A DNA stretch of 40,749 nucleotides from Magnetospirillum moscoviense (GCF_001650635.1 NZ_LWQU01000134.1:1-40749); one strand, 5' to 3'. Counted from the first letter of the stretch, positions 1 to 6,649 are shown. Notes: a model not told the origin generated them from the letters alone. Numbers and translations: made by a program.

Positions 1-67
1 CCGTCAAGTCGCTGGGATAGCGGAGGCCGCGCCGCTCATAGACCCGCCGGTTCTCCTTCGTCCACAT
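1..67 (-). CDS. IS5 family transposase, N-terminal fragment cut by window edge
   Basis: An ATG on the minus strand at 67-65 opens a frame that runs to the window edge and gives 22 residues, beginning MWTKENRRVYERRGL and ending RYPSDLT. This is the conserved N-terminus of many IS5-family (DDE) transposases, which usually continue with D-x-E-W-x-L-[IV]-x-P-L-[IL]-P. Only the start is visible, so whether the transposase is intact is unknown. It reads away from the truncated restriction-type gene at 94-660. A short G-rich run precedes the ATG and may act as ribosome binding site. The call rests on recognising this N-terminal signature. Confidence 0.7.
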   Translation of the reverse strand, partial: MWTKENRRVYERRGLRYPSDLT

Positions 68-112
68 GCTGCCCCCCCGATTCGTCTGGAGAGCTATGGA
101 ATCACAACTGAT
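1..112. mobile_element. Right end of an IS5-type insertion sequence (left end outside window)
   Basis: The first 67 bases encode the N-terminus of an IS5-type transposase on the minus strand, so the stretch up to about 112 should hold the IS end. Two short copies of gaatc/gattc lie at about 100-112 and could belong to the terminal inverted repeat. The exact edge cannot be set without the other IS end. The neighbouring HSDR_N reading frame stops at 94-96, inside this presumed end, so its last few codons may be IS-derived. Confidence 0.55.
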
Positions 113-660
113 TCATCGGACTCAAGAACCTTCCGGACGGGCTCTAAGATGCTGGCAGTCTCCAAAATTGTGGCCACGTCAAAATTGCCCGTGGCAAACT
201 TCTTCAGCTCCTCCACCTGAGCAGGTCGATAGTTGAGCATGTCGAACTCAAAGAATGGCTTCGCATCCATCTTGTTCGGTTCAGCGAGATCGGTGAAGAA
301 CCAGTAGACAATGCCGTTGGTCAGGATGCCGAAGCGGGCCTCCGTGACAGAAAAATAGCGGTAGAGCTGGGACATGTGCTGAGTTGATAGCGCACCTTTG
401 CAGGGCTTGCACTCAACGAGCATCACCACTTTTCCATCAAGCTTGATGGCGTAATCAACCTTCTCGCCCTTCTTCACGCCGACATCAGCGGTGAATTCAG
501 GCATTACCACGTGCGGGTCGAATACATCGTACCCAAGGTCACGGAGAAACGGCATGATAAAGGCCGTCTTGGTGGCCTCTTCCGTTTCGATGGCATCCTT
601 CTGTTTGGCGATGCGCTGAGCAAGCGCCGCTATCTTGTCGGAAAAATCCATCAGAAACAC
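94..660 (-). CDS. Type I restriction enzyme R-subunit N-terminal-like protein (HSDR_N), probably C-terminally truncated
   Basis: The 188-aa protein has the HSDR_N/PD-(D/E)XK nuclease-like pattern. An N-terminal helix contains TEEATKTAFIMPFL. It is followed by LGYDVFDPHVVMPEF, then KKGEKVDYAI (catalytic-type D) and VECKPC (E-x-K). The segment SQLYRYFSVTEARFGILTNG is typical of stand-alone HSDR_N proteins. Such proteins are usually about 350 aa, so this one lacks roughly its C-terminal half. The reading frame ends at the edge of the IS5 element, so insertion is the likely cause. No HsdM or HsdS gene is seen. It may be a dead remnant or a nuclease-domain protein of the island's defence cargo. 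The nuclease motifs are visible; activity is not implied. Confidence 0.7.
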   Translation of the reverse strand: MFLMDFSDKIAALAQRIAKQKDAIETEEATKTAFIMPFLRDLGYDVFDPHVVMPEFTADVGVKKGEKVDYAIKLDGKVVMLVECKPCKGALSTQHMSQLYRYFSVTEARFGILTNGIVYWFFTDLAEPNKMDAKPFFEFDMLNYRPAQVEELKKFATGNFDVATILETASILEPVRKVLESDESVVIP

Positions 661-708
661 CCCCCTGACCGTTTGTCGAATGTCGCCACACGACCTTTGA
701 TTTAGCCC

Positions 709-736
709 ATCTTACCACCCCTATTGATTGCAGCAA
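709..736 (-). promoter_or_regulatory. Candidate sigma-70 promoter for the HSDR_N-like gene
   Basis: On the minus strand TTGCTG (736-731) and TAAGAT (714-709) are 16 bases apart, about 50 bases upstream of the ATG at 660. The surrounding 700-780 region is AT-rich compared with the window. The assignment rests on the pattern alone. Confidence 0.35.
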
Positions 737-947
737 GAGCGCAATATTAACTAGAATAAAAAACATCACACGTCGCAATGTGCGGGACATAACGAGAGTT
801 CAGCAGCCAAAAGAGTGCGGCCGGAGCTTTTCACGTCGATCTGAGGGAATTTATGGTGGGCGGTGACGGGCCGACCACCCCGCCCTGATAATTCAAGGGT
901 TTGGTATCATAAGGCTCCAGGTGTGGCAATCAGGTGCGACAATTGCC

Positions 948-1289
948 ATGCAGACCACTGCCTACCTGACCCTATCACGGCACAACGTCTACTATTTCCG
1001 CTGGCCGCTGCCCATGGAACTCCATCCGCTGCGCCAGCGCCTATATATAAGGACATCGCTGCGCACCCATGACCGCAGGGAGGCGTTGCGCCTTTCGCGC
1101 AGTTTGGGCTACTTGGGAGAGACACTGACCGCCCAAGGGATCGCCTCCGGTATGCGCTATGATGAAATCCGCGCCGTGCTGACCAAGCACTTCTCCGACA
1201 AGCTGGCACAGCACAAGGCCCGCATTGCGGAGCATGGCCGCACAGGCGCTCCAAAGCGCCACGGTGGCGGGAATCGTTGGCGGCGGTGA
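948..1289 (+). pseudogene. N-terminal fragment of a tyrosine site-specific integrase
   Basis: About 114 residues from the ATG at 948 (TAYLTLSRHNVYYFRWPLP, then SLRTHDRREALRLSRSL) match the N-terminal DUF6538-type arm-binding region found in many phage and island integrases. The catalytic C-terminal domain is missing. After about residue 100 the frame degenerates into a basic tail (KRHGGGNRWRR), and shifting frame near 1,230 only extends to a stop at about 1,308. A GTG at 921 would add nine residues, but 948 fits the family start better. I read it as a decayed second recombinase within the island, next to the intact integrase at 3191-4474. Confidence 0.55.
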
Positions 1290-1329
1290 CGAGTTCCAGC
1301 CGGTCTGATTTGTCCAAGGTCATTGCCCG

Positions 1330-1959
1330 TTACCCCTTCGACTTCTCGACAAGATCGGCAAGGGTGCCCAACAGGGTGTCGTGGCGCTTGGCTCGTCGTT
1401 CGGCGATGGCGAGGCGTTCCTGTTCGATGGAGAGCATTTGCGCCTCGTGCTCCCGCGCCTGCCGGTTGGCCTCGTCCTGCATGGCGAGGCGGGCGGCAAG
1501 CTCGGCCTTGGTGCGGGCCTCGGTCACTTCCGCTTCGCGGGCGACCCGGCGGCGGTGCTCCTCGTCCTCGGCAAGCTTCCGCTTCCGCCGCTCTTCCTCG
1601 GCCCGTTCGGCTTCGATCCGGGCGGCTTCCGCCGCCTGCCGTTCCCGCTCGGGACGGGTCTTTTCCCACTGGTGGCGCTCATGGGCGTTGCGGCCCGCCT
1701 TGGTGACGAAGACAACGCCCCGCAGCAGCCACAGAATCACATTGCCGATGGCGTGGAAGATCGAACGGACGGTCCAGGGGATGCCCGCCCATATGCGGGG
1801 GATGATCCGCAACCCGTTGCCGCGTTCGCCGCTGAAGAACACCCAGCCGAGGACGTGGAAGCCGTAATAGAGGGCGTACAGCAGCGGGAAGGCGCAGACA
1901 AAGGCGACAACGCCAGCACCAATGGGGTTGGGCGGATGCTGAAAACTGGCCCATGCCAC
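1330..1959 (-). CDS. Hypothetical membrane protein with long charged coiled coil
   Basis: I do not recognise a family. From a GTG at 1959 the protein is about 209 aa. Residues about 15-45 form a hydrophobic segment (AGVVAFVCAFPLLYALYYGF). Residues about 60-90 form a second one (IPWTVRSIFHAIGNVILWLL then VVFV). From about residue 95 to the end it is a nearly uninterrupted charged helix rich in E, R, A and K (EAERAEEERRKRKLAEDEEH), clearly coiled-coil. The frame stays open upstream of the GTG, so the true start may lie a little earlier. Codon use is GC-rich like real genes. It lies in the island between an integrase remnant and a toxin-antitoxin pair; its role is unknown. Confidence 0.55.
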   Translation of the reverse strand: MAWASFQHPPNPIGAGVVAFVCAFPLLYALYYGFHVLGWVFFSGERGNGLRIIPRIWAGIPWTVRSIFHAIGNVILWLLRGVVFVTKAGRNAHERHQWEKTRPERERQAAEAARIEAERAEEERRKRKLAEDEEHRRRVAREAEVTEARTKAELAARLAMQDEANRQAREHEAQMLSIEQERLAIAERRAKRHDTLLGTLADLVEKSKG

Positions 1960-2013
1960 GGCGATCAGAAACGAAAGCTGAGGGGGCCGATGTGCTCTAC
2001 AACGGTTAGAAAA

Positions 2014-2042
2014 TTTTGAAATCCGGCGATATGGCGTATAAT
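2014..2042 (+). promoter_or_regulatory. Candidate promoter of the toxin-antitoxin operon
   Basis: TTTTGA (2014-2019) and a consensus TATAAT (2037-2042) are 17 bases apart, in an AT-rich stretch 60 bases upstream of the antitoxin ATG. A perfect -10 is unusual in this GC-rich window. An operator is expected here if the antitoxin is autoregulatory, but I see no clear dyad. Confidence 0.5.
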
Positions 2043-2102
2043 GTCCTCGTACCCTCTAATTTTTCCTATATGAAACAAGTGGTTGAAGGCTGAGGCGCTG
2101 AC

Positions 2103-2435
2103 ATGGAAACGGTCATTCGCGATGTGACCTTGGAAACGGTCAACCAAGCCATTGCCAACCGGGCGGGGATCAAGCCCGGTGAGAGCTTTTCCGTTGTCGT
2201 CGTCGATAGTGCGCCGCGTCCGCATTCCCGTCTGGCCGATGTCGCGGGGAAAGCACGAGTCCCCGTGGCTCCGAAAGGGCTGACGGTGGAAGGAGCTGCG
2301 AGCGAGCCGGGCGAGGGCGTCAAGAGCCGCATGGAGCGCCTGCTTGCCAAGGCAGGGGCGGGCGTTGCCCTGGTCGGCCCACAGACGACCGAAGATATCG
2401 ACCGGCGTATCCGTGAGTTCCGGGGCGATGAATAG
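2103..2435 (+). CDS. Putative antitoxin of a PIN-type toxin-antitoxin pair
   Basis: The 110-aa protein precedes a PIN-domain toxin gene and overlaps it by 8 bases, the usual antitoxin-first layout of VapBC-like modules. The N-terminus (METVIRDVTLETVNQAIANRAGI) looks like a short helix region. A beta-rich segment follows (ESFSVVVVDS), then a proline-rich linker and a charged C-terminal helix (TEDIDRRIREFRGDE) that could wrap the toxin. I do not recognise a standard VapB, AbrB or Phd family, so the antitoxin role is inferred from position. A GAGG ribosome binding site sits 7 bases before the ATG, and a promoter candidate lies at 2014-2042. Confidence 0.65.
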   Translation: METVIRDVTLETVNQAIANRAGIKPGESFSVVVVDSAPRPHSRLADVAGKARVPVAPKGLTVEGAASEPGEGVKSRMERLLAKAGAGVALVGPQTTEDIDRRIREFRGDE

Positions 2436-2862
2436 CGACGTATCGAACGCCAGCCGTATCTACGCGGACTCCAACACCCTTATCTATCTGGTCGAAGGCT
2501 CGCCGGAGTTTCTGCCGTTCGCCGAAAAGCTCTTCCGGTATGCCGGGGAGCAAGGCATTGCGCTGGTGACGAGCGAAATCACCATTGCCGAATGTCTGCA
2601 CGGGGCCCACAAGCAGGGGAGCGAGGCGCTTGCGGAGGAATACCGCGAGGTGTTCCGCGATATGGACGTGTTCAATCTCGTCCCCGTTGCGCGGGAGATT
2701 CTGGAGCGTGCCGCGAGGATCGGCGCGGAGCAGAAATTGAAGCTGATCGACGCCATCCACGTCACGTCCGCCATTGATGCCGGGTGCGACGTGTTCGTGA
2801 CCAATGACCGGGGCATCAAGAGCACGCCGGATTTGAAGGTCGTGCAGCTTTCGGAGCTGTAG
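2428..2862 (+). CDS. PIN-domain ribonuclease toxin (VapC-like)
   Basis: The 144-aa protein has the PIN acidic residues in order: D in YADSNTLIYL (about residue 13), E in TIAECLHG (about 54), D in LIDAIHVTSA (about 112) and D in VTNDRGI (about 131). PIN toxins are Mg2+-dependent endoribonucleases that cut tRNA, rRNA or mRNA and are held inactive by the co-expressed antitoxin. The start is the ATG at 2428, which overlaps the antitoxin stop (ATGAATAG) and implies translational coupling. A longer frame from 2344 exists, but its extra residues read like antitoxin coding sequence in another frame. Such modules commonly stabilise islands, which fits the integrase next to it. Confidence 0.85.
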   Translation: MNSDVSNASRIYADSNTLIYLVEGSPEFLPFAEKLFRYAGEQGIALVTSEITIAECLHGAHKQGSEALAEEYREVFRDMDVFNLVPVAREILERAARIGAEQKLKLIDAIHVTSAIDAGCDVFVTNDRGIKSTPDLKVVQLSEL

Positions 2863-2875
2863 CCAGTCGGGGCGG

Positions 2876-3181
2876 TCAGAAGTCGTCGGGGATGTCCACG
2901 CCCTCGGGAAACGACAGGACGCCCGCCTTTACCAAGACGGATTTGATGGTTGGGAATTCGGCGAATCCATCGTCATACAGCTCGCCATCCACGAAATCAC
3001 ACTCGGTCAAGGTGGCTCGAAAGAAGTCCTCGACACGCCCGCGTCGATTCGGCCCCAGGTAGCTGACGGTCAGGATGGTGCGTTTGTAGTGGATGAGGAC
3101 AACCCGCCCATCGTCCGTTTCCGCTTCCCATTGGGACGGGAGGGCCGGGCAAGTGCGCCGTAGGGAAACGATGTTGATCAT
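2876..3181 (-). CDS. Hypothetical 101-aa protein downstream of the integrase
   Basis: I do not recognise this protein. It is small and acidic at the C-terminus (PEGVDIPDDF), with alternating hydrophobic stretches (VVLIHYKRTILTVSYLG) suggesting a beta-rich fold. It has no signal peptide or transmembrane segment. The ATG at 3181 lies 9 bases after the integrase stop on the same strand, so the two are probably co-transcribed. Its codon use is lower in GC than that of the chromosomal genes. It is convergent with the PIN toxin gene (13-base gap). A recombination accessory role is possible but rests only on its position. Confidence 0.65.
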   Translation of the reverse strand: MINIVSLRRTCPALPSQWEAETDDGRVVLIHYKRTILTVSYLGPNRRGRVEDFFRATLTECDFVDGELYDDGFAEFPTIKSVLVKAGVLSFPEGVDIPDDF

Positions 3182-3190
3182 TGGGTTCCC

Positions 3191-4474
3191 CTATTTTCGC
3201 AATTTTACCACGTTGGTCGTGTCCTTGGGACTGATGAGCCCATCCAGGTAGTTCGCCCAAGCTTCAAACGCCCGGCGGCGATCATCCATATACAGGGCCT
3301 TGTTGTACACCCCCGCAACGCCCGCCTTTGCCATTCCCGAGACGTGATTGACGCAGGCTTCCACCACATGAGGGGCAATGCCGACGTGCTCATTCATCAT
3401 CGTCACCATGGTGCGGCGCAGGTCGTGCAGCGTCCAATGCTGCATGGGCTGTTCACCCGCCTCCTCGCGGCGCTTGGCGATCCAGGCATCCACCCGTTCC
3501 TTGGCATTACTGAAGCCGGTGGTCGGGGTGTTGCCGGTGGTGGTGAGGAGCAATCCCATGTCTCCGACGACCGGACGACCTGTGAGGATGGTGACGACCT
3601 GGGGGGAAAGCGGCACGATATGGGGCCGTCCGTTCTTCGTGCGATCCCCTGGGATATGCCAACTCGGCTTGTCCGTGTCGGTATCCGAAAGCTCGCTCTC
3701 GCTGATGCCCGCCACCTCGCAACGGCGCTGACCGGTCAGAAGAAGGAGCTTGAATAGGTCGCCGAACAACCCGCCTTCCACCTCGAACGCGGCCAAAACT
3801 TCAGCAATCTCCTTCTCGTTCAAGGTGCGTTCGCCGATGCTCTTGGGAGATGGCGGCTTGATACGGTCGGTCGGCGGCACTTCGAGCAAATCCCGCTCCG
3901 CGCACCAATTGAAGAACTTGGAGAGGTAGGCCAGCATCTTGTTCGCCCCCTTGGGGCTTCCTTTCTCGATCATCGTATCGAGCACCGCGCGAACGTCGGC
4001 GCGGGTGATGGCGGTGATGGGCCTGTCCTTCCACCCAGCCGTATATCCACCGAACAGCGCCAGCCGGTAATCTTTCTGCGTCGCCGCCGCAAGGTGGGGT
4101 TCGGCGTGCTGGCGCATGAAGCGTTCTGCAACAGCCGCGAAGGTGGCGGCGGTTCGCTGGGTATCCGCTTCTTTCTGTTGGGCCTTCTGTTCCCTGGGGT
4201 CGATGCCGCGTGCGGTGAGTTCCGTCCACTCTCCGGCCTTCTCGCGGGCATCCTTGAGGGTGATGCCGGGGCCGTCTTCCATCACCTTCGCGTGGCCGAT
4301 GGTGAGGCGGATCTTTTTCCCGTGAAGGCGGGTGATCACGAAATACGAGCGGCTACCCGCCACCGACACACGCACGCCGAACGCGGGCATGGCGGCATCA
4401 AAATATTCCACCTGCCCCTTTTCCGGGAGCTGCAAGCGGGCAACGGCAAGCACGGTGAGTTTTATCTTCGGCAT
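3191..4474 (-). CDS. P4-type tyrosine integrase of the genomic island
   Basis: The 427-aa protein has the layout of P4-family island integrases. Residues about 1-90 are a DUF4102-type N-terminal domain (MPKIKLTVLAVARLQLPEKG), about 110-200 the core-binding SAM-like domain, and about 215-400 the catalytic domain. The catalytic set is visible as R in LLTGQRRCEVAG (about 250), H-x-x-R in TLHDLRRT (350/353), H in CVNHVSG (377) and the tyrosine in GVYNKALY (about 390). It catalyses strand exchange between the island's attP and a chromosomal tRNA gene. It reads away from the attachment site at 4645-4688, as is usual for this family, and three TAGGGGAC repeats lie between them. It looks full length and probably functional. 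Confidence 0.92.
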   Translation of the reverse strand: MPKIKLTVLAVARLQLPEKGQVEYFDAAMPAFGVRVSVAGSRSYFVITRLHGKKIRLTIGHAKVMEDGPGITLKDAREKAGEWTELTARGIDPREQKAQQKEADTQRTAATFAAVAERFMRQHAEPHLAAATQKDYRLALFGGYTAGWKDRPITAITRADVRAVLDTMIEKGSPKGANKMLAYLSKFFNWCAERDLLEVPPTDRIKPPSPKSIGERTLNEKEIAEVLAAFEVEGGLFGDLFKLLLLTGQRRCEVAGISESELSDTDTDKPSWHIPGDRTKNGRPHIVPLSPQVVTILTGRPVVGDMGLLLTTTGNTPTTGFSNAKERVDAWIAKRREEAGEQPMQHWTLHDLRRTMVTMMNEHVGIAPHVVEACVNHVSGMAKAGVAGVYNKALYMDDRRRAFEAWANYLDGLISPKDTTNVVKLRK

Positions 4475-4491
4475 GGTCTGAACCCTTTTCC

Positions 4492-4531
4492 TAGGGGACG
4501 CCTAGGGGACAAACGTCGCCCGTTAGGGGAC
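4492..4531. repeat. Three direct TAGGGGAC repeats between integrase and att site
   Basis: The octamer TAGGGGAC occurs at 4492-4499, 4503-4510 and 4524-4531, just upstream of the integrase start and about 115 bases from the tRNA fragment. Short iterated repeats in this position in P4-like elements are usually arm-type binding sites for the integrase or an excisionase, and may also control the int promoter. Function here is inferred from position. Confidence 0.6.
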
Positions 4532-4644
4532 GTTCACGCATGTAAGGCCATGTTCGATAAATCGCGCAAGCGCGTTGTAATTACGGGGTTTTTCACGGCT
4601 TTATGAGAAGCTATGTTCCACTGGATTTCGCGTTTCTGGAGGAA

Positions 4645-4688
4645 TCATAATCCTGGGGTCGGGGGTTCAAGTCCCTCTCCCGCTACCA
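4645..4688 (+). other. Attachment-site repeat: 3' portion of an elongator tRNA-Met(CAT) gene
   Basis: From the anticodon loop (CAT at 4646-4648) to the CCA at 4686-4688 the sequence is a normal tRNA 3' half. It has anticodon stem 3' strand TCCTG, a variable loop, a T arm with GGTTCAAGT, acceptor strand TCCCGCT, discriminator A and CCA. Upstream of the loop the tRNA structure fails: the anticodon stem has only four pairs, position 32 is A, and no D arm or 5' acceptor strand is found. This is the pattern left when a P4-type integrase inserts into the anticodon-loop/3' end of a tRNA gene. The intact tRNA-Met should lie at the other island end, left of the window. Confidence 0.8.
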
Positions 4689-4701
4689 TCCTTCGCGAAA
4701 C

Positions 4702-4740
4702 AAAAACCCTTGTCGGGCCTCTGGCCGGACAGGGGTTTTT
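4702..4740 (+). terminator. Rho-independent terminator of the original tRNA-Met gene
   Basis: A 13-pair stem pairs 4702-4714 with 4728-4740, with an inner GGCC/GGCC helix, and the run of six T ends it at 4741. It sits 14 bases after the tRNA CCA, where a tRNA terminator belongs. It marks the first chromosomal sequence right of the island. Confidence 0.8.
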
Positions 4741-4786
4741 TGTTTGCTCGCGCGTCAAAATCTGCCACGACGTCATCGTTCGGGTC

Positions 4787-4822
4787 GAGCGGGGCGTGAT
4801 TCGGTTGAATCACGCCCCGCTC
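4787..4822. repeat. Perfect 16-bp inverted repeat with 4-base loop
   Basis: Arms 4787-4802 and 4807-4822 are exactly complementary around GGTT. No T tract follows, so it is not a standard terminator. It lies in the gap between the tRNA terminator and the glycosyltransferase gene. It could be a dispersed palindromic element or an RNA hairpin. Apart from this and the tRNA terminator I see nothing in 4741-4933. Confidence 0.6.
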
Positions 4823-4933
4823 TGCGGCCATTGCGGCCGCGGCCACGCAAACCGGAGGTTTGCGCCCGGCGAGGGGCAAAAAATGACGAGATCATGCTGC
4901 GATCTTTTCGCGGCATGATCGAGGATACGCGCG

Positions 4934-6649
4934 ATGGTCGACGACGAGGTCCTGAAGCGGTGGCGCCACGACGTGCTGGAAGCAGGCGGCGGGCCGCAGG
5001 CTTGGCTGGAGCTGGCCGGCGGGCTGGCCGGGCAAGGCCTGCTTGATGGCGGGGCCATTCCGGCCCTGCTAACCGGCCTGACCCAGTTCCCCGATGATGG
5101 CAGCCTGCTCAAGGCCCTGGCGCTTCACGAGTTCCGCGCAGGCCTTGACGATGCCGCCCGCGCACGCCTGGCCGAACTGGCCACCTTTGATGCCGAGGCG
5201 GCGCTACTGCGCCTCAGGATCGACCAGGCCAGCGGCGCCATCGCTCGCGACGACATGGTCCGGGCCGCCGGACTGGTCATCAACGTCACCCCCTGGGGCG
5301 AGCCGCACGAGGAATTCGTCCGCCTGTGCCGCGAGGCCGGCTTCCACGATCTGGGGGTGCAGTTGGTGTCGCAATGGCTCCAGCACCGGGGAGCCACGGT
5401 GTGGGCCTATCTGCGGGCCGGCGAGATGATGCTGGAAGCCGGCCAGATGGCAGCGGCCATCCCGGTCTTGCTGGATCTGTGGCAGCAGCGTTATCTGGTC
5501 AGTGCCGATATCGGCCCATGGACCGGCATCCCCGACGACACCCCCGCCGACGAGGCCCGGGTGATCGAGGCGATCAGCCACGCCTTCGCCATCCCCGAGA
5601 GCGAGCTTCCAATCCACCCCCTGCCCGACCATGGCCACGACCCGGCACGGGTGTCGGTGCTGTATGTGGGGTCCGAAAGAACCGGCGCCGGCCTGGACGC
5701 CCAGAACGACCTGGCCGCCCACTTCAAGGCCGCCGCCCTGGCCGCCGGGGGACAATGCTCGGTCTGGCTGGACAGCGTTCTGGCCGCGCCCTGGGGCCGG
5801 CGCTGCGGCGATGCCCTGGCCCAGGCGCGGCGCCAGGCCTTCGTCGCCGAACTGGACCGGGCCCGCCCCGACATCGTCTTGTTCGACGTCCAGGCCCTTC
5901 CGGGCGGACGCAGCCTCTCGATCGACGAAATGACGGATTTGAAACAGCGCTTCGGGTTCCGGCTGGTGTTCGTCAGCCGCGACACGCTGCGGGCCACCCA
6001 TGGTCTGATCGAAGCGTGGGCGCGGGTCGCCGACAAGATCTTGCTGTTCGACCCCAATGCCTATGTCTTCACCGATCGCGCCGCCGCCGATCTGGGGGCA
6101 CGGTCGCTGGCCATCCCGGTTCCCGCCCTGGGCCCGCCCTTCGCACCAATCGACGCGCCGGCCGAACACCAATTGCTGTTCGTCGGCAGCACGTCGGGGC
6201 CGCACCGCTCCTATCTGGTCGCCGGGCTTGCCGCCGCCGACATCGGGCTCGAGGCCGTCATCGGCCGCCGCCGCCACCAGATCGCCCCCGACCGCGAGTC
6301 CTATGCCCGCCTGCTGGCGTCCAGCCGCGCGGTGGTCAATGTCGCCGCCCACGCCTATGGCGACGGCGGCTCGCTGGTGACCGGGCGGGTGTGGGAAACC
6401 ATCGGCGCGGGATCGCTGCTGTTCGAACAATTGTACGAAGGGTCGTCGCGCTTCTTCGCGCCGTGGCGCCATTTCGTGCCATGGAGCGAACCCGCCGACA
6501 TCATCCGCCGCTGGCGGGGGTGCTGTCCCGCCACGAGGAATTGCGTGCCAAGATCACCCGCGAGGCCCGCGACTGGGCCGAACGCCATTACGGCCCGGAC
6601 CGGGTGTGGCAAGCCATACTCAGCCACGCTTTGGCTTGAGCGGCCTTAG
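4934..6649 (+). CDS. CgeB-like glycosyltransferase with a C-terminal frameshift
   Basis: As read the product is 571 aa. The first ~200 residues are alanine-rich and helical, like a repeat or TPR-like region. From about residue 235 (RVSVLYVGSERTG) it resembles the DUF3880/CgeB-type glycosyltransferase fold. Its Glyco_trans_1_2 region carries VNVAAHAYGDGG, GRVWETIGAGSLLFEQ and FVPWSEPADIIRR. After that point the frame turns into a low-quality basic tail. The other frame from 6511 gives LAGVLSRHEELRAKI and on to a stop at 6637-6639, the proper family C-terminus. One base is therefore missing near 6511, by mutation or sequencing error. A GAGGA site 8 bases before the ATG supports the start. The sugar and acceptor are unknown. 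Confidence 0.75.
   Translation: MVDDEVLKRWRHDVLEAGGGPQAWLELAGGLAGQGLLDGGAIPALLTGLTQFPDDGSLLKALALHEFRAGLDDAARARLAELATFDAEAALLRLRIDQASGAIARDDMVRAAGLVINVTPWGEPHEEFVRLCREAGFHDLGVQLVSQWLQHRGATVWAYLRAGEMMLEAGQMAAAIPVLLDLWQQRYLVSADIGPWTGIPDDTPADEARVIEAISHAFAIPESELPIHPLPDHGHDPARVSVLYVGSERTGAGLDAQNDLAAHFKAAALAAGGQCSVWLDSVLAAPWGRRCGDALAQARRQAFVAELDRARPDIVLFDVQALPGGRSLSIDEMTDLKQRFGFRLVFVSRDTLRATHGLIEAWARVADKILLFDPNAYVFTDRAAADLGARSLAIPVPALGPPFAPIDAPAEHQLLFVGSTSGPHRSYLVAGLAAADIGLEAVIGRRRHQIAPDRESYARLLASSRAVVNVAAHAYGDGGSLVTGRVWETIGAGSLLFEQLYEGSSRFFAPWRHFVPWSEPADIIRRWRGCCPATRNCVPRSPARPATGPNAITARTGCGKPYSATLWLERP

Larger units (their letters stand above)
1..4688. mobile_element. Right portion of an integrative genomic island
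   Basis: The stretch ends at a tRNA-Met 3' repeat and carries a P4-type integrase beside that repeat. It also holds an integrase remnant, an IS end, a PIN toxin-antitoxin pair, a truncated restriction-type protein and several unknown genes. Base composition is visibly less GC-rich than the chromosome to the right. The left boundary is outside the window, so size and full cargo are unknown. Confidence 0.75.

Noticed and set aside
1-4688. Prophage
   Set aside because: No capsid, tail, terminase or lysis genes are visible in this part; integrase, tRNA target and cargo fit an integrative island. The unseen left part could change this.
4629-4688. Functional tRNA gene
   Set aside because: The 5' acceptor strand, D arm and part of the anticodon stem are absent; only the 3' portion is tRNA.
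5204-6472. Long open frame on the minus strand opposite the glycosyltransferase
   Set aside because: Composition is typical of an antisense shadow in high-GC DNA (rich in G, D, H, Q and R), with no domain and no ribosome binding site. The plus strand carries a recognisable family.
6490-6530. Programmed ribosomal frameshift in the glycosyltransferase
   Set aside because: The codons around the shift point (CGC CGC TGG CGG GGG) do not form a usable slippery heptamer and no downstream pseudoknot is apparent. A plain one-base indel explains it better.
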